A stretch of 44,016 nucleotides of DNA. Source: Trichocoleus desertorum ATA4-8-CV12. GTDB lineage: Bacteria > Cyanobacteriota > Cyanobacteriia > FACHB-46. Location of the stretch: positions 1 through 44,016 of the forward strand of contig JAHHIL010000049.1 of the NCBI GenBank assembly GCA_019358975.1, read 5' to 3'. Positions within the stretch are counted from its first letter, which is position 1. Every line of letters starts with the position of its first letter. A model generated the notes under the pieces. It made no database searches. It was not told the DNA's origin and worked only from the letters and a program-made list of their open reading frames with translations. A program made the translations under genes and the position numbers. Of the stretch, positions 1-7,763 are shown one piece after another.

Positions 1-501
1 GAAATATACTAAGTTTTTAACTTGCGTATTACTTAAGTTAATCTTTTGCAAGTTTGTAAACCATACAAAAGGCAATAAATTGTAGATTCGACTATTGCTT
101 AAATCTATTTCTGTAAGACTATGCAACTTTTCCTCGGCTTTATTGCAATCGACAATATTAATTTCTTTAAGTATTTCATCTATTGAAGTTTTTATGTCGT
201 TATATAGTGTTCGATCTAAGCATAATTCGGTGAAACTACTAAAAGTCTTTTCTTGCCCATTATCGATAGTGACAGAGAGTTTGTCAGAACGACTAGTAAT
301 GTGAGTTGAATAACCATCGTGGGTAACCCTAGCTGAATAGTCATTGTAGGTAACCCTAGCTGAATAATCTTTTATAGCAATGCTACTTGAATCACTATTT
401 GTGGTACTTGAAGATGAGGAACCCGCAGAAGCACTACATCCTGTCAAGGTAACCATAATAGTGCTCAACAAGAAAATCTTTATAGTATTTATACTCAACA
501 T
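1..501 (-). CDS. Lipoprotein with leucine-rich repeats, 3' end outside window
   Basis: An open minus-strand frame runs from an ATG at 501 to the window edge without a stop (167 codons). Residues 1-22 form a lipoprotein signal: a hydrophobic stretch followed by VTLTGC, so Cys22 would be lipidated. A Ser/Thr-rich linker follows. Residues about 46-65 hold a degenerate repeat of the type DYSARVT, encoded by a 24-bp tandem repeat near 320-375. After a mixed segment, residues about 132-165 read LTEIDLSNSRIYNLLPF and LQKINLSNTQVKNL, which are canonical leucine-rich-repeat units (LxxLxLxxxxIxxL). By family this is an exported, membrane-anchored LRR protein of internalin-like layout, probably for protein binding. 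No good ribosome site is seen (AGAGA 8 bases upstream). The C-terminal repeats are beyond the window, so length and function cannot be judged. Confidence 0.75.
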   Translation of the reverse strand, partial: MLSINTIKIFLLSTIMVTLTGCSASAGSSSSSTTNSDSSSIAIKDYSARVTYNDYSARVTHDGYSTHITSRSDKLSVTIDNGQEKTFSSFTELCLDRTLYNDIKTSIDEILKEINIVDCNKAEEKLHSLTEIDLSNSRIYNLLPFVWFTNLQKINLSNTQVKNLVYF

Positions 502-754
502 TTTTGTTCTCTTGGAAACGTTTCGTAGTTTGGCTTTGGGCGAGGGTGCAAGCTTCTAAAACAAGAATCTTGAATTTGGATACACTTCTCGCTCTACTCA
601 TTCCGCTAGCTACGCTGCTCATGGCAAAAGCAACCTCAACATTGTTTGTCCCTGAGGGTACCCAGCCCAGCATAAGCAGGCGTAGACTATTTTTGAGAGA
701 TTTGAGATGTGTTATATGAGCTGGCAATCTGTAGTTGAGTTAGGTTCTAGGGTA

Positions 755-1036
755 CTAGTTCCCCTTAGGCTTTTGGTCATGCCCAAACGAACCCATAGAA
801 CTCTTATTCTTCCGCTGTTGAATCGCCTCTAGCTGCTCGATCGCGTCATATATCTCTCGGTTGAGGCTTTGTTGATAACGGCTAAAAATCTCTGGCTGTT
901 GCATCCCCTGACCAGTAATCTTCGCCTGTTGAATGCCTTGCTCAGTTATCTCAATTTCTCCTAGCATCCGGGCAATTTCTTCCAGCCGCTGTTGGGCTAG
1001 CTCTATTAATTGAGCGGCGCGAGCGATCGCCTCCAA
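755..1036 (-). CDS. Small hypothetical helical protein
   Basis: This is a 93-residue minus-strand frame that starts only at TTG (1036). There is an in-frame stop about 50 bases upstream and no ATG or GTG between them. The product is Glu/Gln-rich and predicted helical over residues 5-75 (IARAAQLIELAQQRLEEIAR, then ITEQGIQQ repeats), with a basic polar tail. No domain is recognised. A HIP1 site lies in its first codons. The composition looks protein-like, but the start is poor, so it may be the 3' part of an older gene. Confidence 0.4.
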   Translation of the reverse strand: MEAIARAAQLIELAQQRLEEIARMLGEIEITEQGIQQAKITGQGMQQPEIFSRYQQSLNREIYDAIEQLEAIQQRKNKSSMGSFGHDQKPKGN

Positions 1037-1326
1037 AGCTTTACCTGTTCTATGCCTGATTTTTGCCTGTTTGCAGCTTTCTCAATCCTACTTAGTGTCA
1101 GGCTTGATTCCATTAAGGCATGTTGCGGATCGAGCGGGGAGACTATGGCTTGATCCTAGCTGCCTACGATCGAGCTATTGCAAAACACATCCTGATCCTT
1201 GCTATCTCCACGCTGAAGCTGATGCTTGGTTAAAGCGGCAGTTAATTCCTTCTGCCTGAGGCGCTGTTTTCTCAGGTTATCTTGGAACCCTCTCTGGATA
1301 ACCTCTACTGCCTAAATCTCTACTTT

Positions 1327-1623
1327 ATGTTTAACAAAAGCAAGCTGTGCTTGACTAGCTTGACCTTTATGCTGCTCCTAAGTGCTGTTCTACTCAATAG
1401 CTGCACTGCTATCCAAGGCCAGCGCTCTAGTCCAGAAGCTCCACTCTTTAGTTATAACAAGGGTGTAGAAGCCTATAGGGCTCAAGATTACACTCAAGCC
1501 TTAACCCACTGGAAAGAAGCGATCGCTGCAGCGATGAATCTCGATCGCTTAGTCAACTGGTTGACTGGAGTGCCGAGATCAAAAACTCGGATTTCTCGTT
1601 TCGCGGTTCTAGCTCCAGATTAA
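1327..1623 (+). pseudogene. Truncated TPR lipoprotein
   Basis: From the ATG at 1327 the product begins MFNKSKL, then a hydrophobic segment ending in LLNSC, a lipoprotein signal with the acylated Cys near residue 26. A single tetratricopeptide-type helix pair follows (FSYNKGVEAYRAQDYTQALTHWKEAI, written here only as a pattern: YNKG-x-AYRAQDYxxAL). Right after this, where more TPR units would be expected, the frame runs into a basic, low-similarity tail and stops at 1623. I read this as the 5' remnant of a longer TPR lipoprotein gene whose 3' part was lost. A short genuine lipoprotein is the alternative. An upstream TTG at 1282 would extend the frame but would bury the signal peptide. Confidence 0.5.
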
Positions 1624-1810
1624 GTGAGGTGTGATCCCCGTCGAACTTTGCCAACAGTATCGGGTTCTTCGTTTTACAGTTAATGCATCTGAATCAAAAT
1701 GTAGCTTGCAGCGCTCTACAACTGTCAATAAGCTTGTTCTTAAATCAACGTTTCAGTTCTTCGCACGATTGATGAGTTTGTTTACAGCTGAGCCCAGTGA
1801 CGAGAGCAGT

Positions 1811-2205
1811 ATGAATACACATCTCACCATTGCACGCCAGTATTTGAGCGCGTTGGAGCGAGGCGTCGGGCGGACGAACTCGCCACGTTTTTCACGGATG
1901 ATGTGGTGCAAGAGGAGTTTCCTAATCGGCTCGTCCCAAACGGAGCTACGCGCGATCTGAACGCTTTGCTTGAGGGGAACGAGCGCGGCAAGCAAATCAC
2001 GGCACGCCAATCTTACGATATAACAAACATTGTTGAAGCCAGGGATCTCATCGTGCTGGAAGCGCAATGGAGTGGAACACTTGCCCACGCCGTCGGCCCG
2101 CTTGCCGCAGGTGACACGATGCGTGCCCACTTTGCCGTGTTTTTGGAATTTCGTGACGGCAAGATCAGTGCCCAACGCAACTACGATTGCTTTGAGCCGT
2201 GGTAA
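1811..2205 (+). pseudogene. Frameshifted NTF2/SnoaL-like protein
   Basis: Two overlapping frames together give one SnoaL/NTF2-like protein of about 130 residues. The first, from the ATG at 1811, reads MNTHLTIARQYLSALERG. The second, from about 1868, reads ADELATFFTDDVVQEEFPNR and continues to QRNYDCFEPW at the TAA 2203-2205. The join needs one extra base near 1865-1872 (GGCGTCGGGCGGAC), so a 1-base deletion has broken the gene, unless it is a sequencing error. The family has a cone-shaped alpha+beta fold used by polyketide cyclases, isomerases and many uncharacterised binding proteins; the substrate is unknown here. An IS630-type element begins three bases after the stop codon, so its downstream context has been replaced. 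Confidence 0.7.
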
Positions 2206-2217
2206 TTACAGCGGTTT

Positions 2218-2817
2218 TCAGATGAATAAACCACAGTGAGCGAACCAACCAAGGGCATCATCATCAGAAATGCACTCATTGATAATCTGGGTTAACGCTT
2301 GATCAAGTGCTTCCTTAGTTCGAGCTTTAGCCGATCGCAACAGTTGCTTGAGTTTTGACCAACATAACTCAATGGGTGAAAGGTCGGGAGAGTAAGGCGG
2401 CAAAAACACAACGTTTGCTCCGACCGCAGCAATTGCCTCCTGCACGACTGAAGCATGATGAACAGGTAAGTTATCCATTACGATGATCGCTCCCACCCAT
2501 AATTGAGGAATCAAAATCTCTTGGATGTAGAACAAGAACACATCGGTATTGACGCTGCCAACAATACTCAGGGTTGCAATCAGCCCATCGATACTCATGC
2601 CCCCAATCAACGAGATGTTCTGACCACCGTTACTAGGAGCCTCACTGTCATACAAGCGTTCGCCAATGGGGGCGCGACCATATAAGCGTGTCATTGCCAG
2701 ATGGATACCCGTTTCATCAATAAATACCAAGTTCCGAGGGTCGATTGTGAGACTCCACAATCGGTAAGCAAACCGCAGATCCTGGACCCGTTGCGTGTCT
2801 TGTTCAGCCGCAATCAA
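2218..2817 (-). CDS. IS630 transposase, catalytic DDE half (orfB)
   Basis: This 199-residue frame carries the DDE_3 catalytic core. The first Asp is in VFIDETGIH, the second in IVMDNLPVHH and the Glu in LPPYSPDLSPIELCWSKLK, all in the order and spacing of the family. It cuts and joins DNA at TA sites. The listed start (2817) is probably not used. The protein is more likely made by frameshifting from orfA, because the conserved region between KLKLSVKK and the first Asp is read continuously only across the A8 run. It ends at 2218, just inside the left inverted repeat. Confidence 0.85.
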   Translation of the reverse strand: MIAAEQDTQRVQDLRFAYRLWSLTIDPRNLVFIDETGIHLAMTRLYGRAPIGERLYDSEAPSNGGQNISLIGGMSIDGLIATLSIVGSVNTDVFLFYIQEILIPQLWVGAIIVMDNLPVHHASVVQEAIAAVGANVVFLPPYSPDLSPIELCWSKLKQLLRSAKARTKEALDQALTQIINECISDDDALGWFAHCGLFI

Positions 2818-3172
2818 TGTTTTTTTTGACGCTGAGCTTGAGCTTGCACACAGCTTGTTGCATGGTCGATACGCTCACCTCTATCCCAGTTTGTTGAGCA
2901 AAGCGTTCACACAACTCTCTGAGCAGAGCATCCGGTTGAGCCGTGACTAAGGCTGCAACGATGGGCAACTGTTCCTTCCCTAACTTGGCAACTGCTCCTC
3001 CCCCGTGAGGTTTTGGTTGCACAGTTCCTGTTTTGCGATAGTGTCGCATCAAATCTCTGATGAACGATAGACTCACCTTGAATCGCTTTGCCAGTTGTCG
3101 TTGAGATCCTTCTTTCGCCTCATACAAAGCGATAATTCTTTGCCGCAAATCAACAGACAGAGGGGCAGGCAT
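2804..3172 (-). CDS. IS630 transposase, N-terminal DNA-binding half (orfA)
   Basis: This 122-residue frame opens MPAPLSVDLRQRIIALYEA and contains a helix-turn-helix (QRQLAKRFKVSLSFIRDLMR, residues about 24-43). A linker with the GGGA motif and a second winged-helix-like region follow, the usual N-terminal layout of IS630 transposases. It ends in the A-rich slippery run shared with the downstream frame. It overlaps orfB by 14 bases, and ribosomal frameshifting would produce the full-length enzyme. Translation of this frame alone would give a DNA-binding protein without catalytic residues. Confidence 0.85.
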   Translation of the reverse strand: MPAPLSVDLRQRIIALYEAKEGSQRQLAKRFKVSLSFIRDLMRHYRKTGTVQPKPHGGGAVAKLGKEQLPIVAALVTAQPDALLRELCERFAQQTGIEVSVSTMQQAVCKLKLSVKKNIDCG

Positions 3173-3178
3173 GAGCAG

Positions 3179-3508
3179 CTAGTTCCTGATCTTACAAGAC
3201 TTGCTTAGGCTATCAAACTGTAGCTCACTCAAGCAAGAACCGCTGTAAGTGATGTTGTCGGCGCTTTGACTGGGTGCCGTAATGTATGACCTGCTCATTG
3301 GGGTGTTTGAAGCGAGGCTGTCACGAAGTGCAATTAAGCTGAAATTCTCATAGAACAAGGGATTGAGCCTAGTTGTTCTGTACCAAAAAGTTCTATCATC
3401 CTCCACGCGAGCCTCAACCAAACAACGAGTTTGCGTTGTTTCAAACTCCGAATTAGACCTAATTGCATCCGGTGACAGCTTCGCTTCAATTAGGCCTTGA
3501 TTGTGCAT
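3179..3508 (-). CDS. Hypothetical ORF running into the IS630 end
   Basis: A 109-residue frame of unknown function. Its last 22 codons lie inside the IS630 element, so the native 3' end was replaced when the element inserted. The stretch LIALRDSLASNTP (around 3300-3340) recurs in degenerate form near 11747-11790 (LIALHGSSTSITP followed by a stop), where a 44-bp DNA repeat is also seen. This supports an origin from a repeated cyanobacterial ORF type rather than a functional gene. No ribosome site and no recognisable domain. Confidence 0.25.
   Translation of the reverse strand: MHNQGLIEAKLSPDAIRSNSEFETTQTRCLVEARVEDDRTFWYRTTRLNPLFYENFSLIALRDSLASNTPMSRSYITAPSQSADNITYSGSCLSELQFDSLSKSCKIRN
3298..3341 (+). 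repeat. 44-bp degenerate repeat, copy 1
   Basis: About 44 bases (TTGGGGTGTTTGAAGC through GAAGTGCAATTAAGCTG) match 11747-11790 with about eight differences. One copy sits beside the IS630 element, the other immediately outside an IS4-type remnant. On the minus strand both encode a C-terminal-looking peptide LIALxxSxxSxTP, so the repeat may be the 3' end of a repeated ORF. Confidence 0.5.
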
Positions 3509-3643
3509 GCGAGGGGGTGGGTTAACGCTTTTGGGAAGCCACCATCAGTCCCATCCGAAATCCTAAGGGGCCTGTTGTGAAGTTGCTTGAGAGAAACGTT
3601 TGAACCGAATGTTTACTGTTTCATTGCTCCTGAGAGAAACACT

Positions 3644-4225
3644 ATGGAATTTCTGTTACAACGCTGGGCGATCGCGGGGTTAAGTTTAGCTACAGTAGTT
3701 GGAGCCATAAGCGCTGCGAATCCATCCCACGCTATGCCTTCAGGCCTAAAACCAATTCCTGAAAATGCTTGCCAACGATCGAGCTTTTATCAAGTCAAAA
3801 CTTCTGATGGGTTAGGCTTGGTAGCTCGCCGCTCAGATGGCTCCTTGCGGTCACTGGCTAACGGGACGTTGATCAAGTTTTTGGGTGAGGGACGACGTGG
3901 AGCCAGTCTGTTGGTAACTGGAGAAAAGGCACCTGTCGTGGTTGATAACCTCCAGTTCCGTTCTTTAGTGAAAATTGCTTCGAGTGGGCGTTTTGCTGGC
4001 AAAATGCGCATCAAAACCTTGGAACCAGGAGGCTATGTCAACCTTCGTAAAGAGGCGACAGTTTGGGGAGGCAGTGAAACGTTGGTTGCAGGCGTGTTGA
4101 AAGATGGCACCAAAGTCAGCGTCAAAGGATTGGCTCCTAATACCTCAGAGTTTTACTATGTTATGGCTCCTGGAGGGTTGGAGGGATATGTTACCAGCTC
4201 ATATTTGCTTTGTAATGCTACCTAA
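3644..4225 (+). CDS. Secreted SH3-like domain protein
   Basis: From the ATG at 3644 the product has a clear Sec signal peptide (MEFLLQRWAIAGLSLATVVG, cleavage likely after PSHA, residue about 30) and is 193 residues long. The track-length frame can start upstream at 3587, but that would put 19 polar residues before the signal, so 3644 is preferred. The C-terminal half contains an SH3b-like module: LEPGGYVNLRKEATVWGGSE, then GTKVSVKGL and a final GYVTSSYLLC. Bacterial SH3b domains bind cell-wall glycan or peptides in the periplasm. No catalytic domain is visible. Two Cys residues (near residue 43 and the C-terminus) could form a disulphide. It stands alone, with a HIP1 site just after the stop and an IS1-type element 88 bases downstream. 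Confidence 0.75.
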   Translation: MEFLLQRWAIAGLSLATVVGAISAANPSHAMPSGLKPIPENACQRSSFYQVKTSDGLGLVARRSDGSLRSLANGTLIKFLGEGRRGASLLVTGEKAPVVVDNLQFRSLVKIASSGRFAGKMRIKTLEPGGYVNLRKEATVWGGSETLVAGVLKDGTKVSVKGLAPNTSEFYYVMAPGGLEGYVTSSYLLCNAT

Positions 4226-4376
4226 GCGATCGCTTCAGATGAACTAAACAGGGTTACTTGACGGCACTGAAAGATCTGAAAAATTGAACAGCTAACGGTA
4301 ATAGCTATTATCGGTCGTGCATCAAAACGTGGTGGGTTCGGTAAAGTAGAAAAGCACCTACCCCCAAGCATGATCT

Positions 4377-4754
4377 ATGGAATGCAAACTCTGTGCTTAC
4401 CCCCGTATACATAAGCATGGCAAAGCTCCTAACGGCAGCCAACGATATTTCTGTCCGCAGTGCCAGCAAACATTCAATGAACGCTTTGACACCTTGTACT
4501 ACCATCGCCAAGTCACACCAGAACAGATTCGACAGGTATTACAGGCACATAGCGAAGGCAGCAGTCTGAGAGGGATTAGCCGCACGAGTGGACTTGCCTA
4601 TAACACGGTCGTGAGCATCGTTCGTGCCGCCAGCCAGCAGGCGCAGTTGGTGCATAATGCTCAAGTTCAGGCAGTACAAACGCAGGAAGTGAGCGCGGAT
4701 GAACTGTGGTCATTTGTCGCAAAAAACAGAAGCAGTGCCTTCCCGACGAGTTAG
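4377..4754 (+). CDS. insA: IS1 InsA-like protein
   Basis: The 125-residue product starts with a zinc-ribbon (CKLCAYPRIHKHGKAP, then YFCPQCQQTF: two CxxC pairs). A helix-turn-helix region follows (EGSSLRGISRTSGLAYNTVV), the InsA layout that binds IS1 ends. Without frameshifting it terminates shortly after the slippery site at 4721-4727 and acts by family analogy as a repressor of transposition. A -1 shift there fuses it to the catalytic InsB part. Confidence 0.85.
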   Translation: MECKLCAYPRIHKHGKAPNGSQRYFCPQCQQTFNERFDTLYYHRQVTPEQIRQVLQAHSEGSSLRGISRTSGLAYNTVVSIVRAASQQAQLVHNAQVQAVQTQEVSADELWSFVAKNRSSAFPTS

Positions 4755-5206
4755 AAGTTGGGGATTGCTGGATTGGAGTGAGTCTAGCTGATTCGAGTGG
4801 GCTGATCCTAGCGGCCCGAGTGGGAAAACATACGGACGAATTGATTGAGGAGTTAGTGGTTAGTAGTGAAGGCAAAACCGTCTGTAAATGTTGGAATAGT
4901 GATGGTTGGGGAAGCTACGAGAGAGTATTGCCACCTGAGATTCTCCATTACATTGGCAAAGACAAGACGCAACGCTTAGAGAGAACCAATGGAGTGGTGA
5001 GACAACAGACCGGACGGTGGCACCACAGACAGAATAAGTTTGGCAAGGTGTGGGAACAAACCAAGGTAACGACACGGATAGTCGTGAGTTACTTCAACTG
5101 GATTTGGCAGCATAGTCGATTGAAGACGACCGCAGCTCAACGAGCAGGATTAACGCTACAGCCCTGGACTTGGCATGATCTCATTACCTATCCCACTATT
5201 ATTTGA
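4706..5206 (+). CDS. insB: IS1 InsB-like transposase part
   Basis: This is the catalytic half of the IS1 transposase. After the shift at AAAAAAC (4721-4727) the frame reads KKQKQCLPDELEVGDCWIGV. The DDE residues are expected in ADELW (last residues of the InsA frame) and DGWGSYERVLP, followed by QRLERTNGVVRQQTGRWHHR, the usual LERxNxxxRQxxxRxxR signature. It ends WHDLITYPTII. All segments are uninterrupted, unlike the copy near 22.5 kb. The nominal start at 4706 is probably not used by itself. Confidence 0.85.
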   Translation: MVICRKKQKQCLPDELEVGDCWIGVSLADSSGLILAARVGKHTDELIEELVVSSEGKTVCKCWNSDGWGSYERVLPPEILHYIGKDKTQRLERTNGVVRQQTGRWHHRQNKFGKVWEQTKVTTRIVVSYFNWIWQHSRLKTTAAQRAGLTLQPWTWHDLITYPTII

Positions 5207-5215
5207 TGCACTACC

Positions 5216-5406
5216 CTTGAAGCGATCTCAACATCTCTTTCATTAACGAGAAATTCCGTGATGTTTGGTCACATATCATCTGTACTTTCGTTAAATTCGC
5301 GCGTGTGAAAAGGTGAGATGGATGAAGGGGCGATCGCTCAACCCTATGTCACGTAAGCCTTTTTGATAGTTATCCTTTTTGTGAAGAAAGATGTGACAAT
5401 GCATAG
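5216..5406 (-). repeat. Interspersed repeat, copy A
   Basis: On the minus strand this begins CTATGCATTGTCACATC and ends GAGATCGCTTCAAG. It matches copy B (21696-21947) and copy C (43187-43437) in blocks: CATTGTCACATCTTTCTTC, TTGAGCGATCGCC, GGAAAGTAC, TTTTTCGTTA and AGAGATGTTGAGATCGCTT. The central part differs in length. Copy A lacks the 55-base extension seen in B and C; the right end of an IS1 element lies exactly at that break. It carries no gene. Confidence 0.7.
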
Positions 5407-5506
5407 GCTTCTCGCTACCCCGGGAACTTGAACGGTCAGAGCGATCTCGGTTGGTGCTCAAGTATTAACTGCGATCGCTCCACCTTCAACCAAATCACGC
5501 AGTTGG

Positions 5507-5516
5507 GTCTGCCCCA
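5507..5516. repeat. Target-site duplication of the IS4-type element
   Basis: GTCTGCCCCA here is repeated exactly at 6786-6795, flanking the two inverted ends of the element. Confidence 0.9.
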
Positions 5517-6785
5517 CTCAGGGGGTAACAGGAAGCTTGAAGCAGGGGTGTAGCAAGGAATAGAGCCGCTAAGTACAAAAAAAGATAGGCTTGCTACTTG
5601 ACCACAAGCCTACCCCCGAAAAATGTTGCCTCTATTCTACCAAGCTCATCTCCAACAGTGCCTCAGTCCTCGCCATTATCGACTCGTGAATCTGCTGGTG
5701 TTGCTATTGCAATGGCACCAACAAGTGCGCCTCGAAAGGCTCGCTGCCAACTTACCGCTGCCGATTCAATTTGAGGGCCGTCGCCGCTGTTTGCAACGCT
5801 TGTTTTCTAGCCCTCAGTTGCACATTGATACCCTCTGGTTGCCTTTGGTGGGCTAGTTGCTGTCTCACCAATTCCGAATGGGACAAACTCTCTACGTGGT
5901 CCTTGACCGCACGCAGTGGCAAGGGGTGAATGTGCTGACGGCCAGTGTGATTTATCGAGGGCGAGCTTTACCTTTGTACTGGCAGTTCTTGTCGCATTCT
6001 GGGAGTTCGGGTTTAGCGCAACAACAAGCGGTTTTACGCCCACTCTTAGCCTTGCTTAAACCTTATCAAGTCGTGGTCTTAGGCGACCGAGAATTTTGCT
6101 CGGTGCATCTAGCGAGATGGCTGTGCCAAGAGCAGTTCAACTTCTGTTTACGCTTACGCTGTAACGAGTATATTCAAGATGAAACGGGTTTTTTTGGGCA
6201 ACTCCAATCCTTGGGATTAAAGCCAGGTCAATCACAATTCTTCGAGCAGGTGAAGGTGACGAAACAAGCAGGAGTTGGACTGTTTAATGTGGCTAGTTAT
6301 TGGAAACGAGCTTATCGAGGCCATTGTGAGAACAGTGCTTGGTTTCTCCTAACCAATCTGCCCGCTTTAGGGGTTGCTGTGAAGGCTTACCAACATCGCA
6401 TGGGCATTGAAGCTTTTTTTCGTGACTACAAAAGTGGAGGGTATCAGGTGGAATCTACCCGTCTCAATCCTCAACGCTTATCGGGTTTATTTGTCCTCTT
6501 AGCCCTTGCTTACACCAGCGCAGTCATTCAAGGTCATGAAGTTCGCACTCAAGGCTTAGCTAGCTATATTTGTCGCGCCAGAGAAGGACGAAGAATGCGC
6601 CGCAGACATAGCGATTTTTGGGTGGGTTTGTATGCCCAAGCCTGGTTAGATGGCATGGATTTAGCCACCGATTGGGTAGAGTCTTGGATGCAGCTTAGTG
6701 ACAATAAGCAACCCTATCTTCAGCGAGGTTTACACGCTATTTCCCGCCTCCAGTCCTTGTTCTAGCCTTCTTGTTACCCCCTGAG
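5517..6785 (+). mobile_element. IS4-type insertion sequence with 10-bp target duplication
   Basis: Inverted ends CTCAGGGGGTAACAGGAAG (left, from 5517) and CTCAGGGGGTAACAAGAAG (minus strand, from 6785) differ at one of 19 positions. The 10-bp direct repeat GTCTGCCCCA sits immediately outside both ends (5507-5516, 6786-6795), so this is a recent, precise insertion. One transposase gene lies inside. A related but badly decayed copy lies at 11788-12358. Confidence 0.9.
5623..6765 (+). pseudogene. IS4-type transposase split by an amber codon
   Basis: One continuous frame of 381 codons is interrupted only by a TAG at 5854-5856 (WLPLVG-stop-LLSHQF). A CAG or TGG codon is the likely ancestor. The part after the stop holds the DDE core: VVLDRTQWQGVNV (first Asp), VVLGDREFCSV (second Asp) and the Y-R-E-K signature in YQHRMGIEAFFRDYK (Glu). 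The part before the stop has the helical N-terminal region. The two pieces alone would be inactive, so the element needs stop readthrough or help in trans, or it is a fresh pseudogene. The perfect target duplications argue that the mutation is recent or occurred at sequencing level. Confidence 0.85.
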
Positions 6786-6887
6786 GTCTGCCCCAAGAAG
6801 CGCCGGACCTCCTGCAACTCCTCAGGGATCAGATTCGCCTTTGTATGGCAAGCGAGACTGGGTGCAATTTCTAACCGTAATACTTCC

Positions 6888-7763
6888 TCAAGAAGTTTGG
6901 CTGATACAAAGCATTCCTAACGTTATTAATATCGCAGCACTAATGCGGAGAGCGGGTGATGGTTCTCGAAAAACTACCGTTGCATAGGCAACACCAAGGA
7001 CAATGCTGAATTGGCGTAAAGCGGATAAGTAGCTGACGTAGGGACTCAACTGGTATGCCCATAGCATCAGCCAGTAGGAACCAAAAACAAAAGACGCATA
7101 AATGGTGGTTCCTTTCCAATCCATCAAGATCTTTTGCTTGCTTATTGGTTCGCCCATACATTTAAGAGCAATGCCTAAAAAGGGTATAGTCAGGAGGGAC
7201 TGCCAAATAATATAACGCGCTGACGTTTCAGCTCCCGTAGGAATCAATTCTGCTGCAAATTTATCAACCGTTGTATACCCAACTGTGGCGAACATAATGA
7301 CTAGAATCCAAACAGTTGCTTGGTTCCAGTAATCGGTTAATTTGACATTTCGTAGGGATTGTAAGGGAGCCAGAACACATCCAATTACAACCAGTAAAAT
7401 CCCTAACCAACCGAGCAGAGAGGGGGTTCGTCCACGACTAACATCCACGATCGATAGGAAGAGAATTGGTAGGGCACGTGCCACCGGGTAAACAACGCTA
7501 AAGTTTCCGTGACGGTAACCCATTGTTAGCCCTAAGTAGTACACAGCCTCGAATAAACCTGTTAAAATGAGCAACCCCCAGACGGTTAGTGGAAAAGCAC
7601 TCTTGTACTCTGCGAATAGAGCTGGCAGTAATCCTACCAGTCCTGTCAGAAGTGAGAGTCGCAGAAAAACGAGCCCATCCGCTTTTTTTGAATGTGCTAG
7701 AAGATTCCAAGTTGCATGAATAACAGCAGATGTTAGAACTAACGAGATCGCTAACCAAGTCAT
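6888..7763 (-). CDS. EamA/DMT-family membrane transporter of the phosphonate operon
   Basis: A 291-residue protein with about ten hydrophobic segments in two similar halves, the EamA (drug/metabolite transporter) layout. Typical early motifs are SAVIHATWNLLAHSKKADG and the C-terminal FREPSPALRISAAILITLG. I place the start at ATG 7763, which overlaps the stop of the transaminase gene in the arrangement ATGA; a GTG at 7769 is possible. The overlap implies translational coupling with the three upstream genes. By family it moves small metabolites across the inner membrane. From its context I infer export or flipping of a phosphonate or a phosphonate-containing intermediate, but the substrate is not visible in the sequence. 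Confidence 0.85.
   Translation of the reverse strand: MTWLAISLVLTSAVIHATWNLLAHSKKADGLVFLRLSLLTGLVGLLPALFAEYKSAFPLTVWGLLILTGLFEAVYYLGLTMGYRHGNFSVVYPVARALPILFLSIVDVSRGRTPSLLGWLGILLVVIGCVLAPLQSLRNVKLTDYWNQATVWILVIMFATVGYTTVDKFAAELIPTGAETSARYIIWQSLLTIPFLGIALKCMGEPISKQKILMDWKGTTIYASFVFGSYWLMLWAYQLSPYVSYLSALRQFSIVLGVAYATVVFREPSPALRISAAILITLGMLCISQTS

Larger units (their letters stand above)
2209..3245 (-). mobile_element. IS630-type insertion sequence, complete
   Basis: The element is bounded by inverted ends that start CAGCGGTT (left, 2209) and end AACCGCTG (right, 3245). It is flanked on both sides by TA (2207-2208 and 3246-3247), the target dinucleotide that IS630/Tc1-mariner elements duplicate. 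It carries two overlapping minus-strand transposase frames joined by a run of eight A residues on the coding strand (positions 2820-2827 region), a plausible programmed frameshift site. The ends and both frames look intact, so it may be active. Confidence 0.85.
4313..5215 (+). mobile_element. IS1-type insertion sequence, copy 1 (apparently intact)
   Basis: The ends match as inverted repeats: left GGTCGTGCATCAAAA at 4313 and right (read inward on the minus strand) GGTAGTGCATCAAAT from 5215. Length is about 0.9 kb. The element carries InsA- and InsB-like frames overlapping at an A6C slippery heptamer region (4721-4727), as in classical IS1. I find no clear 8-9 bp target duplication. Its right end abuts the interspersed repeat at 5216. 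A second, damaged copy is at 21948-22873 and a remnant at 23127-23316. Confidence 0.85.
5458..6890 (-). pseudogene. ORF fragment interrupted by the IS4-type element
   Basis: If the IS4-type element and one target duplication are removed, a minus-strand frame reads from about 6890 to a TGA at 5458-5460: LIPEELQEVRRFLGQ on one side and TQLRDLVEGGAIAVNT on the other. It has no start codon of its own; its 5' side overlaps the 3' end of the EamA gene in another frame. It could be the tail of a gene lost in rearrangement. I do not recognise the family and the evidence is only an open frame with plausible composition. Confidence 0.3.

Noticed and set aside
434-727. Opposed short frames between the LRR lipoprotein start and the small helical protein
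   Set aside because: They overlap a better-supported gene start, have no ribosome site and no family-like sequence.
1071-1259. 62-codon plus-strand frame upstream of the TPR lipoprotein
   Set aside because: Composition (many Cys, His, Arg) and lack of any motif give no support; it may be relic DNA.
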